From the NCBI RefSeq assembly GCF_001654845.1, contig NZ_LXES01000049.1:1-64000 (forward strand): 64,000 nt of DNA, in the 5' to 3' direction. Position numbers and translations under genes: made by a program. Positions 32,299 to 42,365 of the stretch are shown here, one piece after another. Numbering within the stretch: position 1 is the first letter of the stretch; every line of letters starts with the position of its first letter. The notes below the pieces were generated by a model. The model worked only from the letters and a program-made list of their open reading frames with translations. It was not told the origin of the DNA and did no database searches. The DNA comes from Enterobacter soli ATCC BAA-2102 (GTDB lineage Bacteria > Pseudomonadota > Gammaproteobacteria > Enterobacterales > Enterobacteriaceae).

Positions 32299-32526
32299 GA
32301 CTTTCCCCTGGATGGTTTTTTACGCGGTCAAGACTAACAGCTTGTCAATAAGATAAAGGCGCTAAATAGCGTGAAAAAACCAGGTTATTTGACGCATAGA
32401 AAATCCCGAATCATCAAATAATGGCAGGGCCATCAGTATGGAACTTTTGTCGTGTTTGCCGACCCGGGAGTCAGTTTTGTTTCTCTACACGAATAACGTA
32501 ACCCACCAGGATTTAAGAGGTGCGCA
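32299..32526. promoter_or_regulatory. fliE/fliF divergent promoter region
   Basis: This 228-bp AT-rich gap should hold the divergent class 2 (FlhDC, and FliA) flagellar promoters known from E. coli. I cannot place the individual boxes with confidence. AAGAGG at about 32515 is the fliF ribosome site. Confidence 0.6.
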
Positions 32527-34206
32527 ATGAGTGCGACAGCATCGACAGCACCGCAGACTAAATCACTTGAGTGGATGAACCGCCTTCGCGCGAATCCTAA
32601 AATCCCGTTGATCGTGGCAGGCGCTGCCGCAATTGCGATTATTGTCGCGATGGTCTTGTGGGCGAAAAGCCCTGACTACCGCACGCTCTACAGTAACCTT
32701 TCCGACCAGGATGGCGGCGCCATCGTCACCCAACTTACCCAGATGAACATCCCTTATCGCTTCGCCGATAACGGTGGTGCGCTTGAGGTTCCGGCGGATA
32801 AAGTGCACGAACTGCGTCTGCGTTTGGCGCAGCAGGGCCTGCCAAAAGGTGGCGCGGTAGGTTTTGAGCTGCTGGACCAGGAAAAATTCGGTATTAGCCA
32901 GTTCAGCGAGCAGGTTAACTACCAGCGTGCGCTGGAAGGTGAACTGGCCCGCACCATTGAAACATTAGGCCCGGTGAAAAGTGCCCGTGTTCACCTCGCC
33001 ATGCCGAAACCTTCTCTGTTTGTTCGCGAACAAAAATCCCCGTCTGCTTCTGTGACTGTTAACCTCGAACCTGGCCGCGCGCTGGATGAGGGGCAAATCA
33101 GCGCGGTAACGCATCTGGTCTCCAGCGCCGTTGCTGGTTTGCCGCCAGGTAACGTGACTCTGGTTGATCAGAGTGGCCATCTGCTGACGCAGAACAACAG
33201 CGCCGGTCGCGACTTAAATGACGCACAGCTGAAATATGCCGCCGATGTCGAAGGCCGTTTGCAACGCCGTATTGAAGCCATTCTTGGCCCGGTCGTAGGG
33301 AATTCCAACGTCCATGCGCAGGTGACCGCTCAGATTGACTTCGCCAATAAAGAACAAACGGAAGAACAGTACAGCCCGAATGGCGATCCTGCGCAGGCCG
33401 TGATGCGTTCTCGCCAGGTTAATGAAAACGAGCAAGTGGGCGGTCCATACCCGGGTGGCGTGCCAGGCGCACTGTCTAACCAGCCTGCCCCGGCTAACGC
33501 CGCGCCAATTTCGACGCCGCCGGCAAACCAGCAGAACGGTCAACAAACGAATCAGCAAACGACCTCTTCAAACACGTCCTCTGGCCCACGTACCAGTAGC
33601 CGTAATGAAACCACCAACTACGAAGTCGACCGTACCATTCGCCACACCAAGCTGAACGTGGGTGATGTACAACGCCTTTCTGTTGCTGTGGTTGTAAACT
33701 ACAAAACGCTGCCAGACGGCAAACCGCTGCCGCTGACCGCCGAGCAAATGAAGCAGATCGAAGACCTGACTCGTGAAGCCATGGGTTACTCCGAGAAGCG
33801 TGGCGATACCCTCAACGTGGTGAACTCTCCGTTCAACTCGGTTGATGAGACAGGTGGCGAACTGCCGTTCTGGCAACAGCAGGCGTTTATCGATCAGCTG
33901 ATGTCTGCCGGTCGCTGGCTGCTGGTTCTGATTGTCGCGTGGCTGCTGTGGCGTAAAGCGATTCGTCCGCAACTGACGCGCCGCGCAGAAGAAGCCAAAG
34001 CCGCTCAGGAGCTCATGAATACGCGTCAGGAAGTGGAAGACGCCGTTGAAGTTCGCCTGAGCAAAGACGAACAAATGCAGCAGCGTCGTGCTAATCAGCG
34101 CATGGGTGCTGAGGTAATGAGTCAACGTATTCGCGAAATGTCAGATAACGATCCGCGCGTCGTCGCGCTGGTCATCCGCGGCTGGATGGGTAACGAACAT
34201 GAGTAA
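32527..34206 (+). CDS. fliF: Flagellar MS-ring protein FliF
   Basis: The 559-residue protein has two membrane segments, near residues 22-42 and 455-475 (WLLVLIVAWLLW), with large periplasmic ring-building domains and a long Gln/Asn/Thr-rich loop around 300-360 between. The C-terminus binds FliG. FliF forms the base on which rod, switch and export apparatus are built. Length is as usual for the family. First gene of the operon. Confidence 0.97.
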   Translation: MSATASTAPQTKSLEWMNRLRANPKIPLIVAGAAAIAIIVAMVLWAKSPDYRTLYSNLSDQDGGAIVTQLTQMNIPYRFADNGGALEVPADKVHELRLRLAQQGLPKGGAVGFELLDQEKFGISQFSEQVNYQRALEGELARTIETLGPVKSARVHLAMPKPSLFVREQKSPSASVTVNLEPGRALDEGQISAVTHLVSSAVAGLPPGNVTLVDQSGHLLTQNNSAGRDLNDAQLKYAADVEGRLQRRIEAILGPVVGNSNVHAQVTAQIDFANKEQTEEQYSPNGDPAQAVMRSRQVNENEQVGGPYPGGVPGALSNQPAPANAAPISTPPANQQNGQQTNQQTTSSNTSSGPRTSSRNETTNYEVDRTIRHTKLNVGDVQRLSVAVVVNYKTLPDGKPLPLTAEQMKQIEDLTREAMGYSEKRGDTLNVVNSPFNSVDETGGELPFWQQQAFIDQLMSAGRWLLVLIVAWLLWRKAIRPQLTRRAEEAKAAQELMNTRQEVEDAVEVRLSKDEQMQQRRANQRMGAEVMSQRIREMSDNDPRVVALVIRGWMGNEHE

Positions 34207-35197
34207 TACGCTTACAGGTACCGATAAAAGCGTCATCCTGCTGATGACCATTGGCGAAGACCGCGCGGCAGAGGTGTTCAAACACCTCTCCCAGCGGGAA
34301 GTGCAAATTCTCAGTGCGGCAATGGCGAACGTTCGTCAGATCTCCAATAAACAGCTGACCGAAGTGTTGGCTGAGTTTGAGCAGGAAGCCGAGCAGTTTG
34401 CCGCGCTCAATGTCAACGCCAACGAATACCTGCGCTCTGTGCTGGTCAAGGCGCTTGGCGAAGAACGCGCCGCCAGCCTGCTGGAAGATATTCTGGAAAC
34501 CCGCGATACCGCCAGCGGTATCGAGACGCTCAACTTTATGGAGCCGCAGAGTGCCGCCGACCTTATTCGCGACGAGCACCCGCAGATTATCGCCACCATC
34601 CTGGTTCACCTCAAACGTGGTCAGGCGGCCGATATTCTGGCGCTGTTCGAAGAGCGTCTGCGTCACGACGTTATGCTGCGTATCGCCACCTTTGGTGGTG
34701 TCCAGCCAGCGGCACTGGCAGAACTGACCGAAGTGCTGAACAACCTGCTCGATGGCCAAAACCTCAAGCGCAGCAAAATGGGCGGCGTGAGAACGGCGGC
34801 AGAGATCATCAACCTGATGAAAACTCAGCAGGAAGAAGCGGTTATTACGGCGGTTCGCGAGTTCGACGGCGAGCTGGCACAGAAAATTATCGACGAGATG
34901 TTCCTGTTCGAAAACCTGGTCGAAGTGGACGATCGCAGCATCCAGCGCCTGCTCCAGGAAGTGGACTCCGAATCGCTGCTTATCGCCCTCAAAGGTGCCG
35001 AACAGCCACTGCGCGAGAAGTTCCTGCGCAACATGTCTCAGCGTGCAGCCGATATCCTGCGCGACGACCTTGCCAACCGTGGCCCGGTGCGTCTGTCTCA
35101 GGTGGAAAACGAACAGAAAGCCATCCTGCTTATTGTTCGTCGTCTGGCAGAAACCGGCGAGATGGTGATTGGCAGCGGAGAAGACACGTATGTCTAA
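34199..35197 (+). CDS. fliG: Flagellar motor switch protein FliG
   Basis: The 332-residue protein carries the EHPQ motif (DEHPQIIATIL, about residue 125) and a C-terminal charged torque helix (VDDRSIQRLLQEVDSESLL). FliG couples MotA to rotor rotation and switching. The start overlaps fliF by 8 bp and the end overlaps fliH by 8 bp. Confidence 0.97.
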   Translation: MSNTLTGTDKSVILLMTIGEDRAAEVFKHLSQREVQILSAAMANVRQISNKQLTEVLAEFEQEAEQFAALNVNANEYLRSVLVKALGEERAASLLEDILETRDTASGIETLNFMEPQSAADLIRDEHPQIIATILVHLKRGQAADILALFEERLRHDVMLRIATFGGVQPAALAELTEVLNNLLDGQNLKRSKMGGVRTAAEIINLMKTQQEEAVITAVREFDGELAQKIIDEMFLFENLVEVDDRSIQRLLQEVDSESLLIALKGAEQPLREKFLRNMSQRAADILRDDLANRGPVRLSQVENEQKAILLIVRRLAETGEMVIGSGEDTYV

Positions 35198-35897
35198 TGA
35201 GCTGCCGTGGAAGCGCTGGACGCCCGACGATCTGGCCCCTCCTCTTTCCGAGTTTACCCCGGCTATGATATCGCCCGATGAGGGCGATACGGGCGCAGAA
35301 CCCCCTGAGCTCAGCGAAGAAGAGCAGCGTGCTCATATGCTGGCGCAAATGCAAATGCAGGCGCACGAACAAGGGTATAACGCGGGTTTACATGAAGGAC
35401 GGCAGACAGGCCAGGAGCAGGGTTATCAGGAAGGTCTGGCGAAAGGGTTAGAGCAAGGTATTGAACAGGCGCGCCAGCAACAGGCACCGCTTCATGCCCG
35501 GATGCAGCAGCTGGTCAGCGAATTCCAGCACACCCTTGATGCGCTCGACAGCGTGATTGCCTCGCGCCTGATGCAGATGGCGCTTGAAGCCGCGCGTCAG
35601 GTCATTGGCCAGACGCCAACGGTAGATAACTCGGCGCTGATCAAACAAATTCAGGGCCTGCTTCAGCAGGAGCCATTGTTCAGCGGTAAACCGCAGTTGC
35701 GTGTTCATCCCGACGATCTTCAGCGTGTGGAAGAGAGCCTCGGCGCCACGCTCAGCCTGCATGGCTGGCGTCTGCGCGGCGATCCTTCCTTACACCACGG
35801 CGGCTGCAAAGTCTCTGCGGATGAAGGCGATCTGGATGCCAGCGTCGCCACCCGCTGGCAGGAACTGTGCCGCCTGGCGGCACCGGGAGTCGTCTGA
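35190..35897 (+). CDS. fliH: Flagellar export regulator FliH
   Basis: Starting at the ATG at 35190, the 235-residue protein has an N-terminal WKRW motif, a Gln/Gly repeat coiled region (GYNAGLHEGRQTGQEQGYQEG) and a V-ATPase E-like C-terminal domain. FliH dimers bind the ATPase FliI and tether it to the switch. Stop and fliI start overlap as TGATG. Confidence 0.95.
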   Translation: MSNELPWKRWTPDDLAPPLSEFTPAMISPDEGDTGAEPPELSEEEQRAHMLAQMQMQAHEQGYNAGLHEGRQTGQEQGYQEGLAKGLEQGIEQARQQQAPLHARMQQLVSEFQHTLDALDSVIASRLMQMALEAARQVIGQTPTVDNSALIKQIQGLLQQEPLFSGKPQLRVHPDDLQRVEESLGATLSLHGWRLRGDPSLHHGGCKVSADEGDLDASVATRWQELCRLAAPGVV

Positions 35898-37267
35898 TGA
35901 CCGCACGCCTCACTCGCTGGCTTACCACCCTTGATAACTTCGAAACGAAGATGGCGCAACTGCCATCTGTTCGTCGTTATGGGCGTTTAACCCGCGCTAC
36001 AGGCCTGGTGCTCGAAGCCACGGGCTTGCAGCTTCCGCTGGGCGCCACCTGCGTGATCGAACGTCAGGACGGGATCGAAACCCGCGAAGTGGAAAGTGAA
36101 GTCGTTGGCTTTAACGGTCAGCGTCTGTTCCTGATGCCGCTTGAAGAGGTCGAAGGTATTCTGCCCGGCGCGCGCGTCTATGCAAAAAACAACTCAGGCG
36201 ATGGCCTGCAAAGTGGCAAACAATTGCCGCTTGGCCCGGCGCTGTTAGGCCGCGTGCTGGACGGGAGCGGCAAGCCGCTCGACGGTCTGCCCTCCCCTGA
36301 CACCACCGAAACCGGGGCGCTGATCACTCAGCCATTTAACCCGCTGCAACGTACGCCTATCGAACATGTGCTTGATACCGGCGTGCGCCCGATTAACGCC
36401 CTGCTCACCGTCGGACGCGGGCAGCGTATGGGTCTGTTCGCCGGTTCCGGCGTGGGTAAATCGGTACTGCTCGGCATGATGGCGCGTTACACCCAGGCCG
36501 ACGTTATCGTCGTGGGGCTTATCGGTGAACGTGGTCGTGAAGTAAAAGACTTTATTGAAAATATTCTGGGTGCTGAAGGCCGCGCCCGCTCGGTGGTGAT
36601 CGCCGCCCCGGCGGATGTTTCCCCACTGCTGCGTATGCAGGGTGCAGCCTACGCCACCCGTATTGCAGAGGATTTCCGTGATCGCGGGCAGCACGTGCTG
36701 CTGATCATGGATTCCCTGACCCGTTATGCGATGGCGCAGCGTGAAATCGCGCTGGCTATCGGTGAGCCACCAGCCACCAAAGGCTATCCACCTTCGGTGT
36801 TTGCCAAGTTACCAGCGCTGGTTGAACGTGCGGGTAACGGCATCACTGGTGGCGGTTCGATTACCGCGTTTTACACGGTTCTGACCGAAGGCGATGACCA
36901 GCAGGACCCGATTGCCGACTCCGCGCGTGCGATCCTTGACGGTCACATTGTGTTATCCCGTCGTCTGGCTGAAGCCGGGCACTATCCGGCTATCGATATC
37001 GAAGCCTCGATCAGCCGTGCGATGACGGCACTGATTACCGAGAAGCACTACGCCCGCGTGCGTAACTTCAAACAACTGCTATCCAGCTTCCAGCGTAACC
37101 GCGACCTGGTGAGCGTGGGGGCGTATGCCAAAGGCAGCGACCCGATGCTCGACAAAGCGATTGCTCTGTGGCCGCATCTGGAAGCATTCCTGCAACAAGG
37201 TATTTTTGAACGCGCCGACTGGGACGATTCGATTCAGGCTCTGGAGCTGATTTTCCCGCAGGTGTAA
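35897..37267 (+). CDS. fliI: Flagellar export ATPase FliI
   Basis: The 456-residue F1-beta-like ATPase shows Walker A GSGVGKS, the GERGREVKDF motif and LIMDSLTRYAMAQRE. It energises substrate unloading at the flagellar type III export gate. The length equals the usual family size. The start ATG at 35897 overlaps the fliH stop. Confidence 0.97.
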   Translation: MTARLTRWLTTLDNFETKMAQLPSVRRYGRLTRATGLVLEATGLQLPLGATCVIERQDGIETREVESEVVGFNGQRLFLMPLEEVEGILPGARVYAKNNSGDGLQSGKQLPLGPALLGRVLDGSGKPLDGLPSPDTTETGALITQPFNPLQRTPIEHVLDTGVRPINALLTVGRGQRMGLFAGSGVGKSVLLGMMARYTQADVIVVGLIGERGREVKDFIENILGAEGRARSVVIAAPADVSPLLRMQGAAYATRIAEDFRDRGQHVLLIMDSLTRYAMAQREIALAIGEPPATKGYPPSVFAKLPALVERAGNGITGGGSITAFYTVLTEGDDQQDPIADSARAILDGHIVLSRRLAEAGHYPAIDIEASISRAMTALITEKHYARVRNFKQLLSSFQRNRDLVSVGAYAKGSDPMLDKAIALWPHLEAFLQQGIFERADWDDSIQALELIFPQV

Positions 37268-37288
37268 TACAGGTGGAGGGCGAAGGTC

Positions 37289-37732
37289 ATGGCGCAAAAC
37301 AGCGCGTTATCAACGCTAAAAGATCTGGCTGAAAAAGAAGTTGATGATGCCGCATTGCAGCTTGGCGCAATGCGACGCGGGTGCCAGCAGGCTGAAGAAC
37401 AGTTGAAGATGTTGATCGACTATCAGCATGAATATCGCACCAACCTCAATACCGACATGACACAGGGCATTGGTAGCCAGCGCTGGATTAACTATCAGCA
37501 GTTTATCCAGACGCTTGAAAAGGCGATTGAACAGCATCGCCAGCAGCTTAACCAGTGGACCCAAAAAGTCGATACGGCGCTGAACTTTTGGCGCGAGAAA
37601 AAACAGCGGCTCCAGGCATGGCAAACCTTGCAGGACCGGCAAGTGGCAGCAACTACTCTCGCCGAGAACCGCCTGGACCAGAAAAAAATGGATGAGTTTG
37701 CACAGCGCGCATCAATGAGGAAACCTGAATGA
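37289..37732 (+). CDS. fliJ: Flagellar export chaperone FliJ
   Basis: This 147-residue, entirely helical coiled-coil protein (LKDLAEKEVDDAALQLGAMRRGCQ...) is FliJ, the gamma-like stalk of the export ATPase. GTGGAGG precedes the ATG. The end overlaps fliK by 4 bp. Confidence 0.95.
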   Translation: MAQNSALSTLKDLAEKEVDDAALQLGAMRRGCQQAEEQLKMLIDYQHEYRTNLNTDMTQGIGSQRWINYQQFIQTLEKAIEQHRQQLNQWTQKVDTALNFWREKKQRLQAWQTLQDRQVAATTLAENRLDQKKMDEFAQRASMRKPE

Positions 37733-38967
37733 TCACACTGCAACAACTGCTGATGACCGACAGTGACCTGTCAGGCAGCACGCAGACGGGAAAAGGCACC
37801 GGCGGTGCACAAGATTTTCTCTCCCTGCTGGCTGGCGCCCTGACGGATACCGCCGGTCAAGGTAAAGATGCGCCGCTGACCCTTGCCGACCTGAAAGCGG
37901 CCGGCAGCAAGCTGGCAAAAGTCGCACAGGATAAAGACGGCGATACCACGCTTCAGGCAAAAATTGCCGATCTGTTATCACGCCAGGACACGCTTACCGG
38001 GGATGAAACTGCACAAACCACCGCGCTGCAAAGCCTGGTTTCCGGGCTGATGCCAGCAACCCATAGTGATGCCCTGAAAAGCCTGACGTCAACGGCTGCC
38101 AAAGATGACAGCAAAACCGACCTCAGCGAAGAAGAGCTGGCCGGATTAAGCGCGCTGATGGCAATGCTGCCGCATCAGCAGACCGCAACCCCGGTTTCCA
38201 CCCAGGCCGTCAGCACTGAAGGCGTGGCCGAGAAAGTGCTGGCAGGCACCTCTCTGGCACAAACCAGCACCGGGCAACAACCGGCCCTGACGACCGCCTC
38301 GGGTGCACATGAAAAAGCACAGTCTGCGCTTGCGTACGCACCTCAGCCGCAAACCGCTGATGCATCGGCCGCTAACGCTCCGCTGACGCCCGCCGTAGCC
38401 GTTACCGCTGAGAAGCAGGACCTGGCAAGCCAGTCTTCTTCCACCAGCCCAACGGCAACGCTTGCGCCAATCGTCAGCAGCCAGGCCACCTCTCAGCCCG
38501 CCGCCACGGTCGCTACCGCGCCGGTACTGAGCCAGCCGCTTGGCACCAGTGAGTGGCAGCAGACCCTGAGCCAGCACATCACGCTGTTCACCCGACAAGG
38601 GCAGCAAACGGCTGAGTTGCGCCTGCACCCGGAAGATCTGGGCCAGGTACAAATTTCGATTAAGCTTGATGATAACCAGGCGCAGTTGCAGATGGTGTCT
38701 GCGCACAGCCACGTACGTGCGGCACTGGAAGCGGCGCTGCCGGTTCTGCGTACTTCGCTTGCTGAGAACGGTATTCAGCTTTCACAAAGCAGCGTCAGCA
38801 GCGAAAGCTTCTCGGGCCAGCAGCAGTCTGCCTCACAGCAGCAACAGCAGGCTTCGCGTTCCGGCCAGCAGGGCGGCTTTAATGAAGAGAGCGATGAGTT
38901 ACTACCAGCGCCTGTCGCACTGCAATCCGCCGCGCGTGGAAACAGTGCTGTAGACATCTTCGCCTAA
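37729..38967 (+). CDS. fliK: Flagellar hook-length control protein FliK
   Basis: The 412-residue protein has a long disordered Ala/Thr/Gln-rich N-terminal ruler and a conserved C-terminal domain (LRLHPEDLGQVQISIKLDD cited as RLHPEDLG; then HSHVRAALEAALPVLR) that switches export specificity by binding FlhB. The terminal tail is Gln/Ser-rich. A CCCGTC-rich 106-bp gap follows before fliL. Confidence 0.95.
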   Translation: MITLQQLLMTDSDLSGSTQTGKGTGGAQDFLSLLAGALTDTAGQGKDAPLTLADLKAAGSKLAKVAQDKDGDTTLQAKIADLLSRQDTLTGDETAQTTALQSLVSGLMPATHSDALKSLTSTAAKDDSKTDLSEEELAGLSALMAMLPHQQTATPVSTQAVSTEGVAEKVLAGTSLAQTSTGQQPALTTASGAHEKAQSALAYAPQPQTADASAANAPLTPAVAVTAEKQDLASQSSSTSPTATLAPIVSSQATSQPAATVATAPVLSQPLGTSEWQQTLSQHITLFTRQGQQTAELRLHPEDLGQVQISIKLDDNQAQLQMVSAHSHVRAALEAALPVLRTSLAENGIQLSQSSVSSESFSGQQQSASQQQQQASRSGQQGGFNEESDELLPAPVALQSAARGNSAVDIFA

Positions 38968-39073
38968 ACGCCAGAGGTAGCGTGATTATCCCCGTCTTTT
39001 CCACGCTTTGAGATAAGGCGGACACGGGATAATCACCTTATTAAGCTGTACCGAAACAGGAAGCTCGTATCAG

Positions 39074-39544
39074 ATGACTGACTCCGCTATCACCAAAAAA
39101 AGTAAGCGTTCCATCTGGATCCCGCTGCTGGTGTTGATCACGCTCGCCGCCTGCGCTACCGCGGGCTATAGTTACTGGCGTATGCAGCAGGAACCATCCT
39201 CTGCTACGGCCAAGGCCGAACCGCCACCACCACCGGCGCCGGTATTCTTCCCACTGGATACCTTCACCGTTAACCTGGGTGATGCGGATCGTGTGCTTTA
39301 TGTTGGCATCACGCTGCGCCTGAAAGACGAAGCCACCCGTTCTCGTCTGAACGATTACCTTCCTGAAGTGCGTAGCCGTCTTCTGCTGCTGTTCTCTCGT
39401 CAGGATGCTTCCACGCTTGCCACCGATGACGGTAAGCAGAAGCTGGTCGATGCCATTAAACAAACGCTGGCCACGCCGCTGGTAAATGGTCAACCTAAGC
39501 AGGAAGTCACTGACGTTCTGTATACAGCCTTCATACTGCGGTAA
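39074..39544 (+). CDS. fliL: Flagellar basal body-associated protein FliL
   Basis: The 156-residue protein has one membrane anchor (SIWIPLLVLITLAACATAGYSYW, about 12-34), a Pro-rich linker (EPPPPPAPVF) and a periplasmic stomatin-like domain. FliL surrounds stators and supports torque under load. A hairpin-rich spacer separates it from fliK, where an internal promoter is possible. Confidence 0.96.
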   Translation: MTDSAITKKSKRSIWIPLLVLITLAACATAGYSYWRMQQEPSSATAKAEPPPPPAPVFFPLDTFTVNLGDADRVLYVGITLRLKDEATRSRLNDYLPEVRSRLLLLFSRQDASTLATDDGKQKLVDAIKQTLATPLVNGQPKQEVTDVLYTAFILR

Positions 39545-39548
39545 CGAC

Positions 39549-40553
39549 ATGGGCGACAGTATTCTTTCTCAGGCAGAAATCGATGCGTTGCTTAACGGCG
39601 ACAGCGATAAGAGTGATGATCCGCAACCGGGTCTGAGTGGCGATGACAATATTCGTCCCTATGACCCGAATACCCAGCGTCGCGTGGTACGCGAGCGTCT
39701 TCAGGCGCTGGAGATCATCAACGAACGTTTTGCACGTCAGTTCCGTATGGGGCTGTTTAACCTGCTGCGTCGTAGCCCGGATATCACCGTCGGTGCGATC
39801 CGCATTCAGCCGTATCATGAGTTTGCCCGCAACCTGCCGGTGCCGACCAACCTTAACCTTATTCATCTGAAACCGCTGCGCGGCACCGGGCTGGTTGTGT
39901 TCTCGCCAAGTCTGGTCTTCATTGCGGTCGATAACCTGTTTGGTGGCGATGGCCGTTTCCCGACGAAAGTTGAGGGGCGTGAGTTTACCCACACCGAGCA
40001 GCGCGTTATTAACCGAATGCTGAAGCTGGCGCTGGAGTCCTATAGCGACGCGTGGAAAGCGATTAACCCGCTGGACGTGGAGTACGTGCGTTCCGAGATG
40101 CAGGTGAAATTTACCAATATCACCACCTCGCCGAACGATATCGTCGTCAACACGCCGTTCCATGTCGAGATCGGCAACCTGACCGGTGAATTTAACATCT
40201 GCCTGCCGTTCAGCATGATTGAGCCGCTGCGCGAGCTGCTGGTGAACCCGCCGCTTGAGAACTCGCGTAACGAAGATCAGAACTGGCGTGAAAACCTGGT
40301 GCGCCAGGTTCAGCACTCGCAGCTTGAGCTGATCGCGAGTTTTGCCGATATCCCGCTGCGGTTATCCCAGATCCTGAAATTACAACCCGGCGACGTTCTG
40401 CCGATAGAAAAACCCGATCGCATTATTGCCCATGTTGATGGCGTGCCTGTGCTGACAAGCCAGTACGGCACGGTAAACGGCCAGTATGCATTACGCGTTG
40501 AACACTTGATCAACCCGATATTGAATTCGCTGAATGAGGAACAGCCCAAATGA
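39549..40553 (+). CDS. fliM: Flagellar motor switch protein FliM
   Basis: From the ATG at 39549 the 334-residue protein begins MGDSILSQAEIDALLNGDSD, the CheY-P-binding segment, followed by the CheC-like middle domain and SpoA-like C-terminal domain. FliM forms the C ring and receives the chemotaxis signal. The upstream extension is not needed since the N-terminal motif is at this ATG. Confidence 0.97.
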   Translation: MGDSILSQAEIDALLNGDSDKSDDPQPGLSGDDNIRPYDPNTQRRVVRERLQALEIINERFARQFRMGLFNLLRRSPDITVGAIRIQPYHEFARNLPVPTNLNLIHLKPLRGTGLVVFSPSLVFIAVDNLFGGDGRFPTKVEGREFTHTEQRVINRMLKLALESYSDAWKAINPLDVEYVRSEMQVKFTNITTSPNDIVVNTPFHVEIGNLTGEFNICLPFSMIEPLRELLVNPPLENSRNEDQNWRENLVRQVQHSQLELIASFADIPLRLSQILKLQPGDVLPIEKPDRIIAHVDGVPVLTSQYGTVNGQYALRVEHLINPILNSLNEEQPK

Positions 40554-40963
40554 GTGACATGAACAATCCGTCCGATGAAAACAGCGGAGCACTGGACGAT
40601 CTGTGGGCTGACGCGTTAAACGAGCAACAATCCACTCCGGCGAAAAGCACGGCGGATGCGGTATTCCAGCAGTTAGGCGGCGGCGATGTCAGCGGCACAT
40701 TGCAGGATATCGACCTGATTATGGATATTCCGGTCAAGCTGACCGTGGAACTGGGTCGTACCCGCATGACCATTAAAGAGCTGCTGCGCCTGACGCAGGG
40801 TTCCGTGGTGGCGCTGGACGGTCTGGCCGGTGAGCCGCTGGATATTCTGATCAACGGTTATCTGATTGCCCAGGGTGAAGTTGTGGTGGTGGCCGATAAA
40901 TACGGCGTGCGTATCACCGACATCATTACTCCGTCTGAACGTATGCGTCGTCTGAGCCGTTAA
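40550..40963 (+). CDS. fliN: Flagellar motor switch protein FliN
   Basis: The 137-residue protein has the SpoA domain (LIMDIPVKLTVELGRTRMTIKELL, cited as DIPVKLTVELG and TIKELLRL; then LDILINGYLIAQGEVVVV). It makes the lower C ring with FliM. The start overlaps the fliM stop by ATGA. Confidence 0.97.
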   Translation: MSDMNNPSDENSGALDDLWADALNEQQSTPAKSTADAVFQQLGGGDVSGTLQDIDLIMDIPVKLTVELGRTRMTIKELLRLTQGSVVALDGLAGEPLDILINGYLIAQGEVVVVADKYGVRITDIITPSERMRRLSR

Positions 40964-40965
40964 GA

Positions 40966-41340
40966 ATGAAAACCGAGGCAACAGTATCGCAGCCCTCAGC
41001 CGTACCCGGTTCGCCCCTGCTCCAGGTGAGCGGTGCGCTGTTTGGTATTATTGCCTTTATTCTTATTATCGCCTGGATTGCGAAACGCTTTGGTGTGGCG
41101 GGTAAAACCGCCGCCGGGCGCGGCCTTAAGGTCAGCGCCAGCACCACGCTTGGGCCACGCGAACGCGTGGTCATTGTCGATGTTGAAGACGCGCGGCTGG
41201 TGCTGGGCGTAACCGCTTCAAACATCAATGTATTGCATAAACTGCCGCCTGCGCCGGTGACGGCCGAGGCGAATGCAGAGACCCCAGCGGATTTTCAGTC
41301 CGTCATGAAGAGTTTGCTTAAGCGTTCCGGGAGATCCTGA
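40966..41340 (+). CDS. fliO: Flagellar export protein FliO
   Basis: The 124-residue protein has one membrane segment (LFGIIAFILIIAWIAKRFG, about 23-41) and a cytoplasmic beta-rich domain. FliO assists assembly of the FliP pore ring. It lies 2 bp after the fliN stop and shares one base with fliP. Confidence 0.94.
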   Translation: MKTEATVSQPSAVPGSPLLQVSGALFGIIAFILIIAWIAKRFGVAGKTAAGRGLKVSASTTLGPRERVVIVDVEDARLVLGVTASNINVLHKLPPAPVTAEANAETPADFQSVMKSLLKRSGRS

Positions 41341-42077
41341 TGCGCCGTTTGTTATCCCTTACGCTTGCGGGCATTGCCCTGTTTGCACCTTCCGTTTACG
41401 CGCAACTACCTGGTCTTGTCTCCACCCCGCTCGCCGGTGGCGGTCAAAGCTGGTCGCTTCCGGTTCAGACGCTGGTGTTCATCACCTCGCTGACCTTTAT
41501 CCCGGCCATCCTGCTGATGATGACCAGCTTTACCCGCATCATCATCGTCTTTGGCCTGCTGCGAAATGCTCTCGGTACGCCATCCGCACCGCCTAACCAG
41601 GTGCTGCTGGGCTTAGCCCTGTTTTTGACCTTTTTTATTATGTCACCGGTTATCGACAAGATTTATACCGACGCCTATCAGCCTTTCAGCGAAGACAAGA
41701 TTTCGATGCAGGATGCGCTGGAGAAAGGCGCACAGCCGCTGCGTGAATTTATGCTGCGTCAGACCCGTGAAGCAGATCTGGCCTTGTTTGCCCGCCTGGC
41801 GAACACCGGTGAATTGCAGGGGCCGGAAGCCGTGCCGATGCGCATTCTGCTGCCGGCCTACGTCACCAGCGAACTGAAAACCGCGTTCCAGATTGGTTTT
41901 ACCATCTTTATTCCGTTCCTGATTATCGACCTGGTGATCGCGAGCGTGCTGATGGCGCTCGGTATGATGATGGTGCCACCGGCAACCATTGCCCTGCCCT
42001 TTAAGATCATGCTCTTTGTGCTGGTTGATGGCTGGCAATTGCTGGTCAGCTCGCTGGCACAGAGTTTCTACAGTTAA
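41340..42077 (+). CDS. fliP: Flagellar export gate protein FliP
   Basis: The 245-residue protein has a cleavable signal peptide (MRRLLSLTLAGIALFAPSVYA) and four membrane segments with the signature TSFTRIIIVFGLLRNALG. FliP pentamers form the core of the export gate with FliQ and FliR. Confidence 0.97.
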   Translation: MRRLLSLTLAGIALFAPSVYAQLPGLVSTPLAGGGQSWSLPVQTLVFITSLTFIPAILLMMTSFTRIIIVFGLLRNALGTPSAPPNQVLLGLALFLTFFIMSPVIDKIYTDAYQPFSEDKISMQDALEKGAQPLREFMLRQTREADLALFARLANTGELQGPEAVPMRILLPAYVTSELKTAFQIGFTIFIPFLIIDLVIASVLMALGMMMVPPATIALPFKIMLFVLVDGWQLLVSSLAQSFYS

Positions 42078-42088
42078 GGTACGCCGCA

Positions 42089-42358
42089 ATGACGCCAGAA
42101 TCGGTCATGATGATGGGCACGGAGGCGATGAAAGTCGCGATTGCCGTTGCCGCTCCACTGTTGCTTGTTTCGCTGGTGACGGGTCTTATCATCAGTATTT
42201 TGCAGGCCGCCACCCAGATTAACGAAATGACGCTGTCGTTCATCCCGAAAATCATCGCGGTTTTCGTGGCGATGATCGTTGCCGGGCCGTGGATGCTGAA
42301 TTTGCTGCTGGATTACATGCGTAACTTGTTTACCAATCTGCCGTATATCATCGGCTGA
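42089..42358 (+). CDS. fliQ: Flagellar export gate protein FliQ
   Basis: The 89-residue protein has two membrane hairpin helices and the QAATQINEMTLSFIPK signature. FliQ subunits wrap the FliP-FliR core. The gap to fliP is 11 bp. Confidence 0.97.
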   Translation: MTPESVMMMGTEAMKVAIAVAAPLLLVSLVTGLIISILQAATQINEMTLSFIPKIIAVFVAMIVAGPWMLNLLLDYMRNLFTNLPYIIG

Positions 42359-42365
42359 TATCACG